Origin: Beta vulgaris subsp. vulgaris
Taxonomy: Eukaryota; Streptophyta; Magnoliopsida; Caryophyllales; Amaranthaceae
Direction of reading: 5' to 3'
Assembly: GCF_026745355.1 (NCBI RefSeq)
Contig: NC_079202.1
Coordinates: forward strand, 51,858,209-51,922,208
Length of the DNA: 64,000 bases
This document shows, piece after piece, positions 1-10,804 of the stretch. Position 1 is the stretch's first letter; every line of letters starts with the position of its first letter. Below the pieces are notes generated by a model. That model was not told the DNA's origin, did not search any database, and was given only the letters and a program-made list of their open reading frames with translations. The translations under genes and the position numbers were made by a program.

Positions 1-657
1 TGAAAACTAAATAAGTCTAACTGAAAAGTATATTAACTGAAAACTAAAGTACTCTAACTGAACACTTAATAAGTCTAACTGAAAACTAAATAAGTCTAAC
101 TGACAAAGAAGTTAATGAGTGAAAAATAGACTTTTGTTGCAATGTAAATGCTAATTTTTACATACTAAGTTATACAATCAAAATTCTAACTGAAAATGAG
201 TAAATGCAATTGAAAATTAATTTAAGACATACACCTGTTGCTTTGTCTTGTATTCCAGCTGATTCTTCATGTAATTTCTTTCTTTTTTTTTCTGATGTGA
301 TATCTGTGTTAATACTTTCACTTTTATTGTTTAGTTCGATTTGTAATGTGAGATCTCTGTGAGTATTCTCATTGCTCAGATCAATTTGTAACGAACTTAC
401 GATTTGTGAATTCGAATCTTCGGTTGACATTCTTGTTCAATTTGTAACAAACTAGATTTCAGTAGTGGAACTAGATTTGTAGTGAGAAAGTGGATCTGTT
501 GGATATGTTTTTGCTCTTGAACAATGGCGGATGAAGCGGATGAAGGGGATGAAAGTGTTTTTTTTGTTTTTTTTTTATTTTTTCGGTCTTTAATAAGTCG
601 CGCGCGTTTCGTCCGATGAGAGTGTTGTGTCGGACTCGTCCATTTCAATACGTTCTC
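1..657 (-). mobile_element. End of a transposable element with 21-bp CTGAAA repeats, running off the left edge
   Basis: The first ~125 bases are degenerate ~21-bp units, each beginning CTGAAA and ending near AAGTCTAA. Read on the minus strand, the right edge (647-657) is GAGAACGTATT followed within ~25 bases by GACGAGTCCGACACAA. The same end and the same unit occur at 47.5-48.06 kb, so the two are relatives. A lysine-rich minus-strand frame lies just inside the end (397-648) and a second at 170-430. They could be the N-terminus of a MULE/FAR1-like transposase, but I see no diagnostic domain. The element class is inference. Confidence 0.45.
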
Positions 658-939
658 TTAATAATATACTTCACTCCATTTCAAGATATTGACACGTTAC
701 TTTTGCACAATTCACAAACATTTTTTAACCGTGTTTTTTTAATTCCATCAAAGAAAAATTATAGTCATGTAGGATTTTGTTAGATTCATCTCGACATATA
801 ATTTCAAAATATGTTAGAGATATTTATGGTTAGAATTGTGTCACATATTATGAAACAAAAGAAGCATTAGGCTATGTTTAGTTAACCTGAAATTTTCTGA
901 TCTGATTTGAACTTATTTTTTCTGATCTGATCTGATCAT

Positions 940-1264
940 GTCCTTATCAAGTCTCGGCTTCGTGATGACCACCTTAGAGGGGTGGATCCCAACATTGACG
1001 GTCGACCCACTAACCCTCTCACGGGTAATCCGCTCAATGTGGATGACCCATTCTTACGGTACACCTACACCACCTTGCCCTTGCGCCCCTTGTAGGTCCC
1101 CCTCACGACCTGCACCTCGTCAGCCTTCCTCACCGGCATCGACCTTACGTTGTACTTGCTTTGGAGGTCGCCGGAAAGTGGCGCGCTCATGATCACTCGG
1201 TACACGCTTGATGGTGCTGTGAAGTGGGCTTTGCGGCATATGCGACGTGAGCTTGATGCTTCAT
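940..1264 (-). pseudogene. RPL26: Processed pseudogene of 60S ribosomal protein L26 (uL24)
   Basis: The minus strand encodes recognisable eukaryotic L26 starting at an ATG (1264-1262), with the signatures [61 protein letters not shown] and RLDKD in order. It is dead. About five codons after Met-Lys are deleted with loss of frame, an in-frame TAG replaces the expected Gln after the GKVV stretch, one base is missing just before the WVIHIE block, and the C-terminal ~35 residues are absent. No introns remain, which fits LINE-mediated retrocopying of an mRNA. Its higher GC than the flanks also marks it as foreign to the surrounding repeats. Confidence 0.85.
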
Positions 1265-1347
1265 ATTTCTGGGTTTGGGAGTGGTTTCTCTCTCTTCTCT
1301 CTCTAACTGCGAATGTGGGTGGTGGGAGATTGAAGGAACATGGATGG

Positions 1348-2440
1348 AGAAGTTAAATGAATCAAACATAAATAATATTCTGAAATTCATAATCCCAAAC
1401 ACAACTTAAAATTACTTAAACTATTTAGACAAAGTGATTCATTTCTGTTTAGGTACGTGTTAAAGCCTTTGAAGGTCTATATATCTTTAGAGAGGTAAAA
1501 TCTAGTGTAACTAAATATTAATATTGATTAGTGAAAAGGTCAAAACTTAGGAAGTAAGTTCTTATGAACTATTTAGTAGTCTAATCCATCACTGAAGTGG
1601 ATATCCCCACTCATTGCTTTGTCTTTGAAATCAGCCTTTTCAATGGCAAATCTCTCCTACCACTTTTTCTTACACACTTTTACTGAAAAAATGCTTACCT
1701 ATTAGAGATATTACTCGAGAAAAATGGAATATGCAAGCAATCTTCGCATGGTTTGAACGCTTTTGCAATTATCGAATCAAAATTATCCTGCCATACATGA
1801 ATAATACGTACACTACATCAACCACTTGCCTATGAATGGAAAATAACTTGAGTATGAAAGAAAACAATTACACTAGCTCTTACTCGGAGTCTGCTTTGAT
1901 AATATATTATCCTTCTCTGCTCCATGAAATACACAAGTTGCTTCCTTGACAATTTTTGAAGCCCTACGTTCTCTACTGCCGTGTTGAACTCGTTATTATC
2001 TAGTTTTTGGGCTGATTTTTGTTTTCTGATTTTTCAGGGTTATATTGGATAAAGATCATTATTAAACATAAATATATATTAGGAGTGATTATTGTAACTA
2101 AATAATAAAAATTATGGAGGGGGAGAACCGTGTGAGAAAAAAGGGGAAAGTTTAGGTTCGAAATTTCGTATACCCTGAACTTGGTGTATTAGAATGGCTG
2201 AAGAGGTGATAAGCTTTTACTACTTTATTTTTTACTAATAACCAAGAATTATATAATATAACACTAATTTGTTTCTTAACTTTGTTGGCTTATAATTTCA
2301 AGGTTATATCGGATAAAGTTTACTATTTAACATAAAAAATAATAGTAGGTGCGATTTTTCTAACGTACTCCTACTTTACCATTTGATAAGCTGGATCAAT
2401 TAATAAATTGATAAATAAGTAATAAAAATAACCCCAATAA
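1348..2440. repeat. Direct repeat A, copy 1 (interrupted)
   Basis: 1348-1570 and ~1986-2440 match 3621-4130 in the same orientation. Between the two halves is a ~415-bp stretch absent from copy 2, bordered by TGAACT on both sides (ending 1570 and 1990), as expected for an insertion with a short target duplication. The second half is also a third copy of the outermost ~280 bp of the palindrome arms. It contains the recurring module TTCAGGGTTATAT..GGATAAAG. Confidence 0.75.
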
Positions 2441-2460
2441 TAAATTATGAAGCCATAAAT

Positions 2461-2634
2461 ATAAAGGTCGGAAGTAGGGTACATCGGAGAAGGCCAATAA
2501 TAGAATGAGAATCCTGAGAATTAGAGCGATAGAAGCGAGGGAGAAAGCAATCCGACCCAAAGCACTGAGAGCGAGACATAAAAGTGGTTTTTAGGCGTAA
2601 ATAAGACTAGCTTAACTTGGAGCAACATCCCCTA
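2461..2634. repeat. Dispersed repeat B, copy 1
   Basis: About 174 bp that recurs at 15021-15193 in the same orientation with ~90% identity by eye, beginning ATAAAGGTCGGAA and ending GCAACATCCCCTA. No coding capacity seen. The following stretch (2641-2924) shows no recognisable feature beyond AT-rich sequence. Confidence 0.75.
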
Positions 2635-2924
2635 AAAACAGTTTTTAAGGCTAAATAAGAAGCCTATAACTGCAGTTAAAACATATAGCAATATGGAAGT
2701 ACTATATCCTTGTTAAAAGGCATGTTCACTTGTTTGCTTAAGGAGGAGTGCTAAGCATGCAGGAAGGAATTTCGCTTTTTTTTTGGGCGAAACACGCTGA
2801 AAAAGAAAATAGGAACGCCTTCATTTAATACAAAGATGGAATAATTTTCCAATTTTACCCTTAGTAAATTAAAAAAGAAAAATCAAATTTAACATCAAAC
2901 ATTTAAATAATCAACCCTAAGTAT

Positions 2925-2990
2925 GAATACTTGCTTTAAGAACTTAAAGTGATATATTGAAAGACATTAAGCAATCTATGGCTTCTAAGA
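2925..2990. repeat. Outer inverted repeat, left copy
   Basis: About 65 bp that is the near-perfect reverse complement of 11309-11373. It begins GAATACTTGCTTTAAGAAC. The pair brackets the whole palindrome but is separated from its arms by unrelated sequence on each side. Confidence 0.75.
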
Positions 2991-3113
2991 GTGCAAAAGA
3001 CGGGAAACAATTTTTAGCAAAAAAGATAGGCAATACTGAACAATTCTTAGCTATACCCTACCCAGTATTGCAAGAATGGAATCGAATTTAACTTTGCACA
3101 CAACATTACTTTA

Positions 3114-3529
3114 GAGCATGAGTAATGGTTGGGTTGGTCTTTGTGTTTTTTTTTTCTCTCTCCTTTCCTCCTTCTTATACCTCACATCCCACTAAAACTT
3201 CCACCAACTCATCTTTTTTTCTCACAATGGTTTGGTTGGTCTTACTTGATTTTTCTATTTCTCTCTCCTACTTTTACCAAACCCCACCATATACTATCTC
3301 TCCTATTTTTACCAAACCCCACCATATACAAATGTAAAAAAAATATTGGGCCCAACTTTTTGGCCACTTGTCATCTTCTCTCTCACCCCAAGCACGCCAT
3401 CTGGAGGTGTTGTTGGTCTGGAATTCTAAACCAACCAGCTCCAAGGACCAAGTTCCCCAATGGTCAAACCAATCAAAACTAGTTTTACTATTTGCTAGAC
3501 CAATTAAAACTAGACCATTGTAGATGCTC
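3114..3529. mobile_element. PIF/Harbinger (Tourist-type) MITE
   Basis: A 416-bp element with imperfect terminal inverted repeats: left GAGCATGAGTAATGGT, right (reverse complement) GAGCATCTACAATGGT. It is flanked by TTA at 3111-3113 and 3530-3532. TTA target duplications are typical of PIF/Harbinger. The interior is pyrimidine-rich and non-coding; the frames across it are artefacts. Confidence 0.75.
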
Positions 3530-3620
3530 TTATAATTAATAAACTTATTATACCAAAAAATGAAATACTAATAATTAACGGGATGAAGAAGACTCCTTTC
3601 AAATTACGAAGTTCACTTGA

Positions 3621-3853
3621 AGAAGTTAACTGAATAAACATAAATAATATCTGAAATTCATAATCCCAAACACAACCTAAAATTACTTAAGCCATTTAGA
3701 CAAAGTGATTCATTTCTATTTAGGTACATGTTAAAGCCTTTGAAGGTCTATCTTTAGAGAGGTAAAATCTAGTGTAACTAAATATTAATATTGATTAGTG
3801 AAAAGGTCAAAACTTAGGAAGTAAGTTCTTATGAACTCGTTATTATCTAGTTT
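3621..3853. repeat. Direct repeat A, copy 2 (part outside the palindrome)
   Basis: Matches 1348-1570 plus the start of the second half of copy 1. It runs straight into the left palindrome arm, whereas the right arm has no counterpart, so the left arm ends inside a pre-existing repeat. Confidence 0.7.
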
Positions 3854-4369
3854 TTGGGCTGATTTTTGTTTTCTAATTTTTCAAGGTTTATATTGGATAA
3901 AGATAATAAGCTTTTACTACTTTTTTTTTTTTGCTAATAACCAAGAATTATCTAATATAACATTAATTTGTTTCTTAACTTTGTTGCCTTATAATTTCAG
4001 GGTTATATCGGATAAAGCTTACTATTTAACATAAAAAAATATAGTAGGTGCGATGTTTCTAACGTACTCCTACTTTACCATTTGATAAGCTGAATCAATT
4101 AATAAATTAATAAATAAGTAATACAAATAACCATATTGTTATACCCTGAAATTGGTATATTAGAATGACCGAAGAGGTGAAGCTTTACTATTTCTTCTAA
4201 ATTTTATTGTCTTATAATTTTAGGGTTATATCGGATAAAGCTCACTAATTAAGTTAAAATAGGAAAAGTTTAGGTTCAAAATTTCGAATTTCATGTCTTA
4301 TCATCCGAATTTCTTGCTATTCTTGATTTCGTTGATTATAATCCAAAAAATCGTGGATTAGAATGAATA

Positions 4370-4690
4370 TATTCCAATGATGTTGAACAATAAATACTAT
4401 GTGTATTATGCCTATGCAGTTAAAACAATAAAATACTATGGGTATTATTCATATGCTGTAAATATGATCAATACTATGTGTAATATTCATATGTTGTTCA
4501 ACAATAAATACTATGTGTTTTATGCTTATACTGTTAAAACAATAAATATTGTTTATTATTCTTATAATGTATAATAAATAATAAATAGTATTGATCGTAT
4601 TTACATCATACGATATTCTTATGTTGTCAATACGATCAGTACTATGAGTTTGAAATACTTCATATGCTGTTAAAATTTAAAATTCTATGA
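4370..4690. repeat. AT-rich degenerate tandem repeat, mirrored at about 9770-10080
   Basis: Recurring blocks of the form ATACTATGTGTATTAT.CATATG.TGTTAAAA, several irregular copies. The open frame across it is tyrosine/asparagine-rich low complexity and not a gene. The same block in the right arm is its reverse complement. A short inverted pair GATCGTATT / AATACGATC lies inside. Confidence 0.7.
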
Positions 4691-4836
4691 GAATTACTTA
4701 ACTTACAAAGTTAAATATTATATTATATTATTAATATACGCTTACAAATAGTCCTTACATATTACAACTGTATTTTTTGGAGGGGGCATACACTAAAGTA
4801 GATTAAACTTTTATTTATGTAATTAAATAACTTAAA

Positions 4837-5253
4837 CTACACACGATTCTTCTTGCTCGTTCCCTCGTGCCCTAAATCGGTTGACTTCCTTTTGTTCTTC
4901 TTCTTCTCATATTGAACTGTTGATTTTGGAAACATGTCTTCCCCGGAAAGAAGAGGAAACCCGTCAAGGAAGTCTGCCCAATCTGTTGACAATCTTGCGT
5001 GAAGGGTGATGGCATTATGCCGAATAATATCCTTAGCCACATCCGCCTTTTTCTTCATAAAATCCTGGAGCCACAACGCAAGTTCGTCATTAATAAGTAG
5101 GATAAAGTCCTTCCATAACTTGCATGTGCTATGCATTGCGTCTTGTGTATCCCAATAACACTTAGGAATAATTTCGTATCTCATTATGAGTTCAATTGAC
5201 AACAAAGAGTGGGCATGGTTTTGTGCATTATCATTTTGATTTTCTCCATCCAT
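4837..5253 (-). CDS. Unidentified 138-residue reading frame of the palindrome, left copy
   Basis: I do not recognise this protein. It starts MDGENQNDNAQNHAHS, has a Trp-rich middle (LWKDFILL, LALWLQDFM) and ends in a basic tail (KKKNKRKSTD, SKKNRV) that could be a nuclear localisation signal. The mirror copy at 9195-9612 has lost its ATG (GTG), carries a small deletion and has a Trp-to-stop change, so only this copy is open. It lies on the outer side of the transposase fragments, oriented the same way. It may be a second element gene or a captured host fragment. Expression is unproven. Confidence 0.4.
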   Translation of the reverse strand: MDGENQNDNAQNHAHSLLSIELIMRYEIIPKCYWDTQDAMHSTCKLWKDFILLINDELALWLQDFMKKKADVAKDIIRHNAITLHARLSTDWADFLDGFPLLSGEDMFPKSTVQYEKKKNKRKSTDLGHEGTSKKNRV

Positions 5254-5654
5254 ATTTATTTTTAATAATATTTATTTTAGGAATAATTTTTTCGCCTTCT
5301 TCATTCTTCTCTTTTTTCTCAAATAGTTATATTAGAGTAACATTATACGTGGATTATTAACAAATCTCTAGATTTTGCAGGTTGATAACCGTGTGAGTTA
5401 AAATAGGAAAAGTTAGGTTCGAAATTTCGAATTATATGTATTATCAATCGAATTTCTTCCTATTCTTGATTTTGTTGATTATAATCCAAACATCCGTGGA
5501 TTAGAATGAATTAGGAGATGAACTTTACTACCTTAGTTATAATAATCATGAATTATTTTATATAACCCTAATTGTTTTCCCTAAATTTCGTTGAGTTATA
5601 ATTTCAGGGTTATATCAGACAAAGATCACTATCAAATATCAAAATATATTAGGG

Positions 5655-6145
5655 GCGATTTTTGTATTAAATAAAAAATCGACCACAACAAGCGTCATCC
5701 AGCCAAATCGACCCAAATCAAACCCCCTACCACCACCCAAACTAATCCCCACTGCTACCACCCACCCAAATCGACCCCCACCGCCACAACCCAAATAAAT
5801 CGACTCACCGAAAAAATAATCCTCACACCACAAACAAATCAATCAACAACACAATTCGGATAAGTCGACGGGGTTCGTGTTCGAATGGAGGTTGGGGCTG
5901 GGTTCGAAGGGGGTTGGGTGGTTCGTAGGGGTTAGTGGTTCGGTGGATATGGAAGGTTGGTGTTCGAAGGGGGTTGATTTGGTGAAGATTGGAAAGTGAG
6001 GCCACACGTGCAGATTTTTTTTTTTTGGATGGTTCTATGATTTAGGAAGTGGTTTTGAATTTATTATGTGGTTGAATTAATTTTTGAGTTGTATAAAATG
6101 TTTGATGGAAGAAATTTGTTCTTGTTTTTTTCCCAGCTAATTTCG
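5655..6145. other. Block of about 480 bp present only in the left arm
   Basis: In the right arm GGGGCGATTTT joins directly to GCCTAAAAGC (around 8780-8800, read in reverse). Here the two are separated by a strand-asymmetric stretch, C-rich first (CCCAAATCGACCC repeats) then G-rich (GGGGTTGG repeats). The two halves are partly complementary, so it may be a small foldback element. Insertion here or deletion there cannot be decided. The frames across it look like low complexity. Confidence 0.7.
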
Positions 6146-6239
6146 CCTAAAAGCACTGTAATTTGTCATACTAATATTTTTTTAACTTAGTTAAGTTTGT
6201 TTTTAAGTTGGCTAATGTTATGTGGGCTCCACCTCGATG

Positions 6240-7081
6240 TGACAACTCACCCACATTCGCAGTCAGCACACCTCACTGTGTACCTAGTGCTTTCTACTTT
6301 TATTATTTTCAAATTAAATTTCTCTTGCACACAATAATCCGTTAAAACCCCAAGGAAATGCTTCCTGTTATGAAAATTCATCCCTACAGTTATTGTAAGT
6401 GTAGAATCGGATGAGACATTATGATGATTTGGGTCTGCTTCAGAATTGTTAGTTCTAGAACCATCATCAACATCAGAATCAAGAACAACCACTGGAACCT
6501 CTATAAAAAAGGCGCTACTTCAATAATTTCAGACACGTTATTAGGGTCCCACACACCCAACTTCTCAGCATGAGACCTCAATAATTCATAATCCAATCTT
6601 TTCTCATTAGCTTGTCTCTCCTTCTCCCTCCTTATTCTTTCTTTTTCCTTTTCATTTTCAACTGTATTTCTCTAAGTTTCCTTAACCATTCATTTTCCTT
6701 AAGTCTTTTTTGTTCCTGATACTTGAACATTAATGTGTTGGGCACAAGAGCATTCTCTAGATAAAGATGAATATCTCTGAACTCCTTCTTAAAATATGAA
6801 AACATTGATTCCAAATCCTTATCTTCTTTCAACTCAATCGTAGCCTCTACACTAGGATCGATAAATCTCAAAACTGGATTAGGGAGAGAAGAAACACCCT
6901 GTTTTCCCATCTCTTCTTCAAGACTCTCTAATAGAGCAAACATAGTATAACCACTTTCGTTTCTCACGATGACATCAAACACAAGCTCACCATATTGAAT
7001 AAACAACCACCGAGCAGTAGACATAAAAGGGAAACAAAAATGAAATAAAAAGTTCATAAATGAGAACAGTGTTTGATTCAC
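6240..7081 (-). pseudogene. Mutator-like transposase, N-terminal part, left copy
   Basis: From the ATG near 7081 the minus strand encodes MNQTLFSF, then a PB1-like segment (QYGELVFDVIVRNES ... ELKEDKDLESMFSYFKKEF.DIHLYLE), a charged helix (YQEQKRLKENEWLRKLREIQL) and, after a frameshift near 6655, a segment ending in the MULE DNA-binding domain (PF03108 type: VGMNFHNRKHFLGVL..YC, LKIIKVES.RYTVRC). The catalytic MULE domain and zinc knuckle are missing: similarity stops just after the CRC-type cysteines. One missing base near LREIQL, relative to the right copy, breaks this copy. Domain names are by recognition of conserved pattern. Transcription would run outward from the centre. Confidence 0.75.
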
Positions 7082-7443
7082 AATAATGTTTGATTAAACC
7101 AAAAAAAAAGAATTTAGGGGAAAAAATTAGGGTTATATAAGATAATTTTTGATTCTTGGTGTTACAATTATGTTTTGGAAAATTACATATTCAAGTCATT
7201 TTTTGTCTATTCCTCAACTCGGCATCTGCATTTCTTTCTTGCATGTCTTCATTGAAAGATATAATGTGTACAAACTTTAAATTCAAATCAGTCGAGTACA
7301 AGTCATTGATAACCTACAAAAAATTGAAAATGTGTCTCATATTCATCTAATTTTTCAAATATAGAAATTACATATATAGAACATTCCCCAACATGCATCA
7401 TAGAACCTATTGAGAATAAAAAAGTAGCCATGTTAAGTTGACA

Positions 7444-7476
7444 ACAAACCAGGCCACTATGATGCATGTTCTATGA
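7444..7476. other. Spacer at the centre of the palindrome
   Basis: Only 33 bp separate the arms, which close in with TTAAGTTGACA / TGTCAACTTAA. The ~350 bp on each side up to the transposase ATGs is the only place where a shared promoter for the divergent copies could sit. No clear TATA box is visible at the axis itself. Confidence 0.85.
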
Positions 7477-7840
7477 TGTCAACTTAACATGACTGCTTTT
7501 TTATTATCAATAGGTTCTATGATACATGTTGGAGAATGTTCTATATATATATATGTAATTTCTATATTTGAAAAAGTAGATGAATATGAGACACATTTTC
7601 AATTTCTTTTAGGTTATCAATGACTTGTACTCGACTGATTTGAATTTAAAGTTTGTACACATTATATCTTTCAATGAAGACATGCAAGAAAGAAATGCAG
7701 ACGCTGAGTTGAGGAATAAACAAAAAATAACTTGAATATGTAATTTTCCAAAACATAATTGTAACACCAAGAATCAAGAATTATCTTATATAACCCTAAT
7801 TTTTTCCCCTATTTTTTTTTTGGTTTAATCAAACATTATT

Positions 7841-8690
7841 GTGAATCAAACACTGTTCTCATTTATCAACTTTTTATTTCAGTTTTGTTTCCCTTTTATG
7901 TCTACTGCTCGGTGGTTGTTTATTCAATATGGTGAGCTTGTGTTTGATGTCATCGTGAGAAACGAAAGTGGTTATATTATGTTTGCTCAATTAGGGAGGC
8001 TTGAAAAAGAGACGGAAAAGCAGGGTGTTTCCTCTCTCCCTAATCCAGTTTTGAAATTTATCGATCCTAGTGTAGAGGCTACTGTTGAGTTGAAAGAAGA
8101 TAAGGATTTGTAATCAATGTTTTCATATTTTAAGAAGGAGTTCAGAGATATTCATCTTTATTTAGAAAATGCTCTTGTGCCCAACACATTAGTGTTCAAG
8201 TATCAGGAACAAAAACGACTTAAGGAAAATGAATGGTTAAGGAAACTTAGAGAAATACAGTTGGAAAATGAAAAGGAAAAAGAAAGAATAAGGAGGGAGA
8301 AGGAGAGACAATGCAAGCTAATGAGAAAAGATTCGATTATGAATTATTGAGGTCTCATGCTGAGAAGTTGGGTGTGTGAGACCCTAATAACGTGCCTGAA
8401 ATTATTGAAGTAGAGCCTTTTTTATAGAGGTTCCACTGGTTGTTCTTGATTCTGATGTTGATGATGGTTCTAGAACTAACAATTCTGAAGCAGACCCAAA
8501 TCCTCATAATGTCTCATCCGATTCTACACTTACAATAAGTGTAGGGATGAATTTTCAGAACAGGAAGCATTTCCTTGGGGTTTTAACGGATTATTGTGTG
8601 CAAGAGAAATTTAATTTGAAAAGAATAAAAGTAGAAAGCAATAGGTACATAGTGAGGTGTGCTGACTACGAATGTGGGTGAGCTGTCACA
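7841..8690 (+). pseudogene. Mutator-like transposase, N-terminal part, right copy
   Basis: Mirror of the left copy: the same PB1-like segment, charged helix and PF03108-type DNA-binding segment (VGMNFQNRKHFLGVL ... RYIVRCADYECG). It is broken differently. A GAA-to-TAA change after KEDKDL stops the frame at 8112, while the base missing in the left copy is present here, and the frame is lost again further on near 8430. Independent lesions in the two copies mean neither makes even the truncated protein in one piece. The catalytic domain is missing here too. Confidence 0.75.
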
Positions 8691-9194
8691 TCGAGGTGGA
8701 GCCCACATAACATTAGCCAATTTAAAAACAAACTTAACTAAGTTAAAAAAAATATTAATATGACAAATTACAGTGCTTTTAGGCAAAATCGCCCCTAATA
8801 TATTTTTATGTTTGATAGTGATCTTTGTCTGATATAACCCTGAGATCATAACTCAACGAAATTTAGGGAAAATAATTAGGGTTATATAAGATAATTCATG
8901 GTTATAATAACTAAGGTAGTAAAGCTTCATCTCCTAATTCATTTTAATCCACGAATGTTTGGATTATAATCAACAAAATCAAGAATAGGAAGAAATTAGA
9001 TTGATAATACATGAAATTCGAAATTTCAAACCTAACTTTTTTTATTTTAACTCACACGGTTATCAACCTGCAAAATCTAGAGAATTGTTAATAATGCACG
9101 TATAATGTTACTCTAATATAACTATTTGAGGAAAAGGAGAAGAATGAAGAAGGCGAAAAAATTATTCCTAAAATAAATATTATTAAAAATAAAT

Positions 9195-9612
9195 GTGGAT
9201 GGAGAAAATCAAAATGATAATGCACAAAACCATGCCCACTCTTTGTTGTCAATTGAACTCATAATGAGATACGAAAATTATTCCTAAGTGTTCTTGGGAT
9301 ACACAAGACGCAATGCATAGCACATGCAAGTTATGGAAGGACTTTATCCTACCTATTAATGACGAACTTGCGTTGTGGCTCTAGGACTTTATGAAGAAAA
9401 AGGCGGATGTGGCTAAGGATATTATTCGGCATAATGCCATCACCCTTCACGCAAGATTGTCAACAGATTGGGCAGACTTTCTTGACGGGTTTCCTCTTCT
9501 TTCCGGGGAAGACATGTTTCCAAAATCAACAGTTCAATATGAGAAGAAGAAGAACAAAAGGAAGTCAACCGATTTAGGGCACGAGGGAACGAGCAAGAAG
9601 AATCGTGTGTAG
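9195..9612 (+). pseudogene. Broken mirror copy of the 138-residue frame
   Basis: Corresponds to 4837-5253 reversed. The initiator is GTG, bases are missing after the MRYE stretch, and CTCTAGGAC carries a stop where the left copy has Trp. The last 73 residues (from MKKKADVAKDI to SKKNRV) remain open. Confidence 0.65.
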
Positions 9613-10804
9613 TTTAAGTTATTTAATTACATAAATAAAAGTTTAATCTACTTTAGTGTATGCCCCCTCCAAAAAATACAGTTGTAATATGTAAGGACTA
9701 TTTGTAAGCGTATATTATTAATAATATAATATAATATTTAACTTTGTAAGTTAAATAATTCTCATAGAATTTTAAATTTTAACAGCATATGAAGTATTTC
9801 AAACTCATAGTACTGATCGTATTGACAACATAAGAATATCCTATGATGTAAATACGATCGATACTATTTATTATTTATTATACATTATAAGAATAATACA
9901 CAATATTTATTGTTTTAACAGTATAAGGATAAAACACATAGTATTTATTGTTGAACAACATATGAATATTGCACATAGTATTGATCATATTTACAGCATA
10001 TGAATAATACCCATAGTATTTTATTGTTTTAACTGCACATGCATAATACACATAGTATTTATTGTTCAACATCATTGGAATATATTCATTCTAATCCACG
10101 ATTTTTTGGATTATAATCAACGAAATCAAGAATAGCAAGAAATTCGAATGATAAGACATGAAATTCGAAATTTTGAACCTAAACTTTTCCTATTTTAACT
10201 TAATTAGTGAGCTTTATCCGATATAACCCTAAAATTATAAGACAATAAAATTTAGAAGAAATAGTAAAGCTTCACCTCTTCGGTCATTCTAATATACCAA
10301 TTTCAGGGTATAACAATATGGTTATTGTATTACTTATTTATTAATTTATTAATTGATTCAGCTTATCAAATGGTAAAGTAGGAGTACGTTAGAAACATCG
10401 CACCTACTATATTTCTCATGTTAAATAGTAAGCTTTATCCGATATAACCCTGAAATTATAAGGCAACAAAGTTAAGAAACAAATTAGTGTTATATTAGAT
10501 AATTCTTGGTTATTAGTAACAACATAAGGTAGTAAAAGCTTATTATCTTTATCCAATATATATAACCCTGAAAAATCAGAAAACAAAAATCAGCCCAAGT
10601 ACTATATTGAATGATATACTCCATGAGTTGCATTGCATATTTGCAATCTGCATGCGTGTTTTCTTCTCCTCATCTCCACAAGAACTCTCTCTCCTCTCTC
10701 TAGCTAGAACCCAAATTTTTTGACAACTTCATCGTCAAGCTTCCTTCTTATCAGGTAAGCAGTTATCTTTCTCTCTTCTCTTTTATTTGCCATAATTAAG
10801 CTCT

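Larger units (their letters stand above)
3854..7443. repeat. Left arm of a ~6.7-kb palindrome (MULE-derived inverted duplication)
   Basis: This 3590-bp arm reads as the reverse complement of 7477-10598. Matches seen from outside in: the TTGGGCTGATTTTTG end, the AT-rich repeat block, a 138-residue frame, the AGGGTTATATC modules, the transposase N-terminal frames and ~300 bp next to the spacer. Identity looks about 95% by eye. The length difference is mostly one ~480-bp block at ~5660-6140 present only here. Coding content in both arms points outward from the centre. Confidence 0.93.
7477..10598. repeat. Right arm of the ~6.7-kb palindrome
   Basis: A 3122-bp reverse complement of the left arm, ending CAGCCCAA at 10598. 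Scattered substitutions and short indels distinguish it from the left arm, so the duplication is not brand new and is not an artefact of copying the same read. It lacks the ~480-bp block of the left arm and has an extended TA run near 7541-7555. Confidence 0.93.

Noticed and set aside
3831..4034. Coding frame at the left palindrome edge
   Set aside because: AT-rich hydrophobic frame across the repeat module; the mirror position in the right arm has no equivalent open frame.
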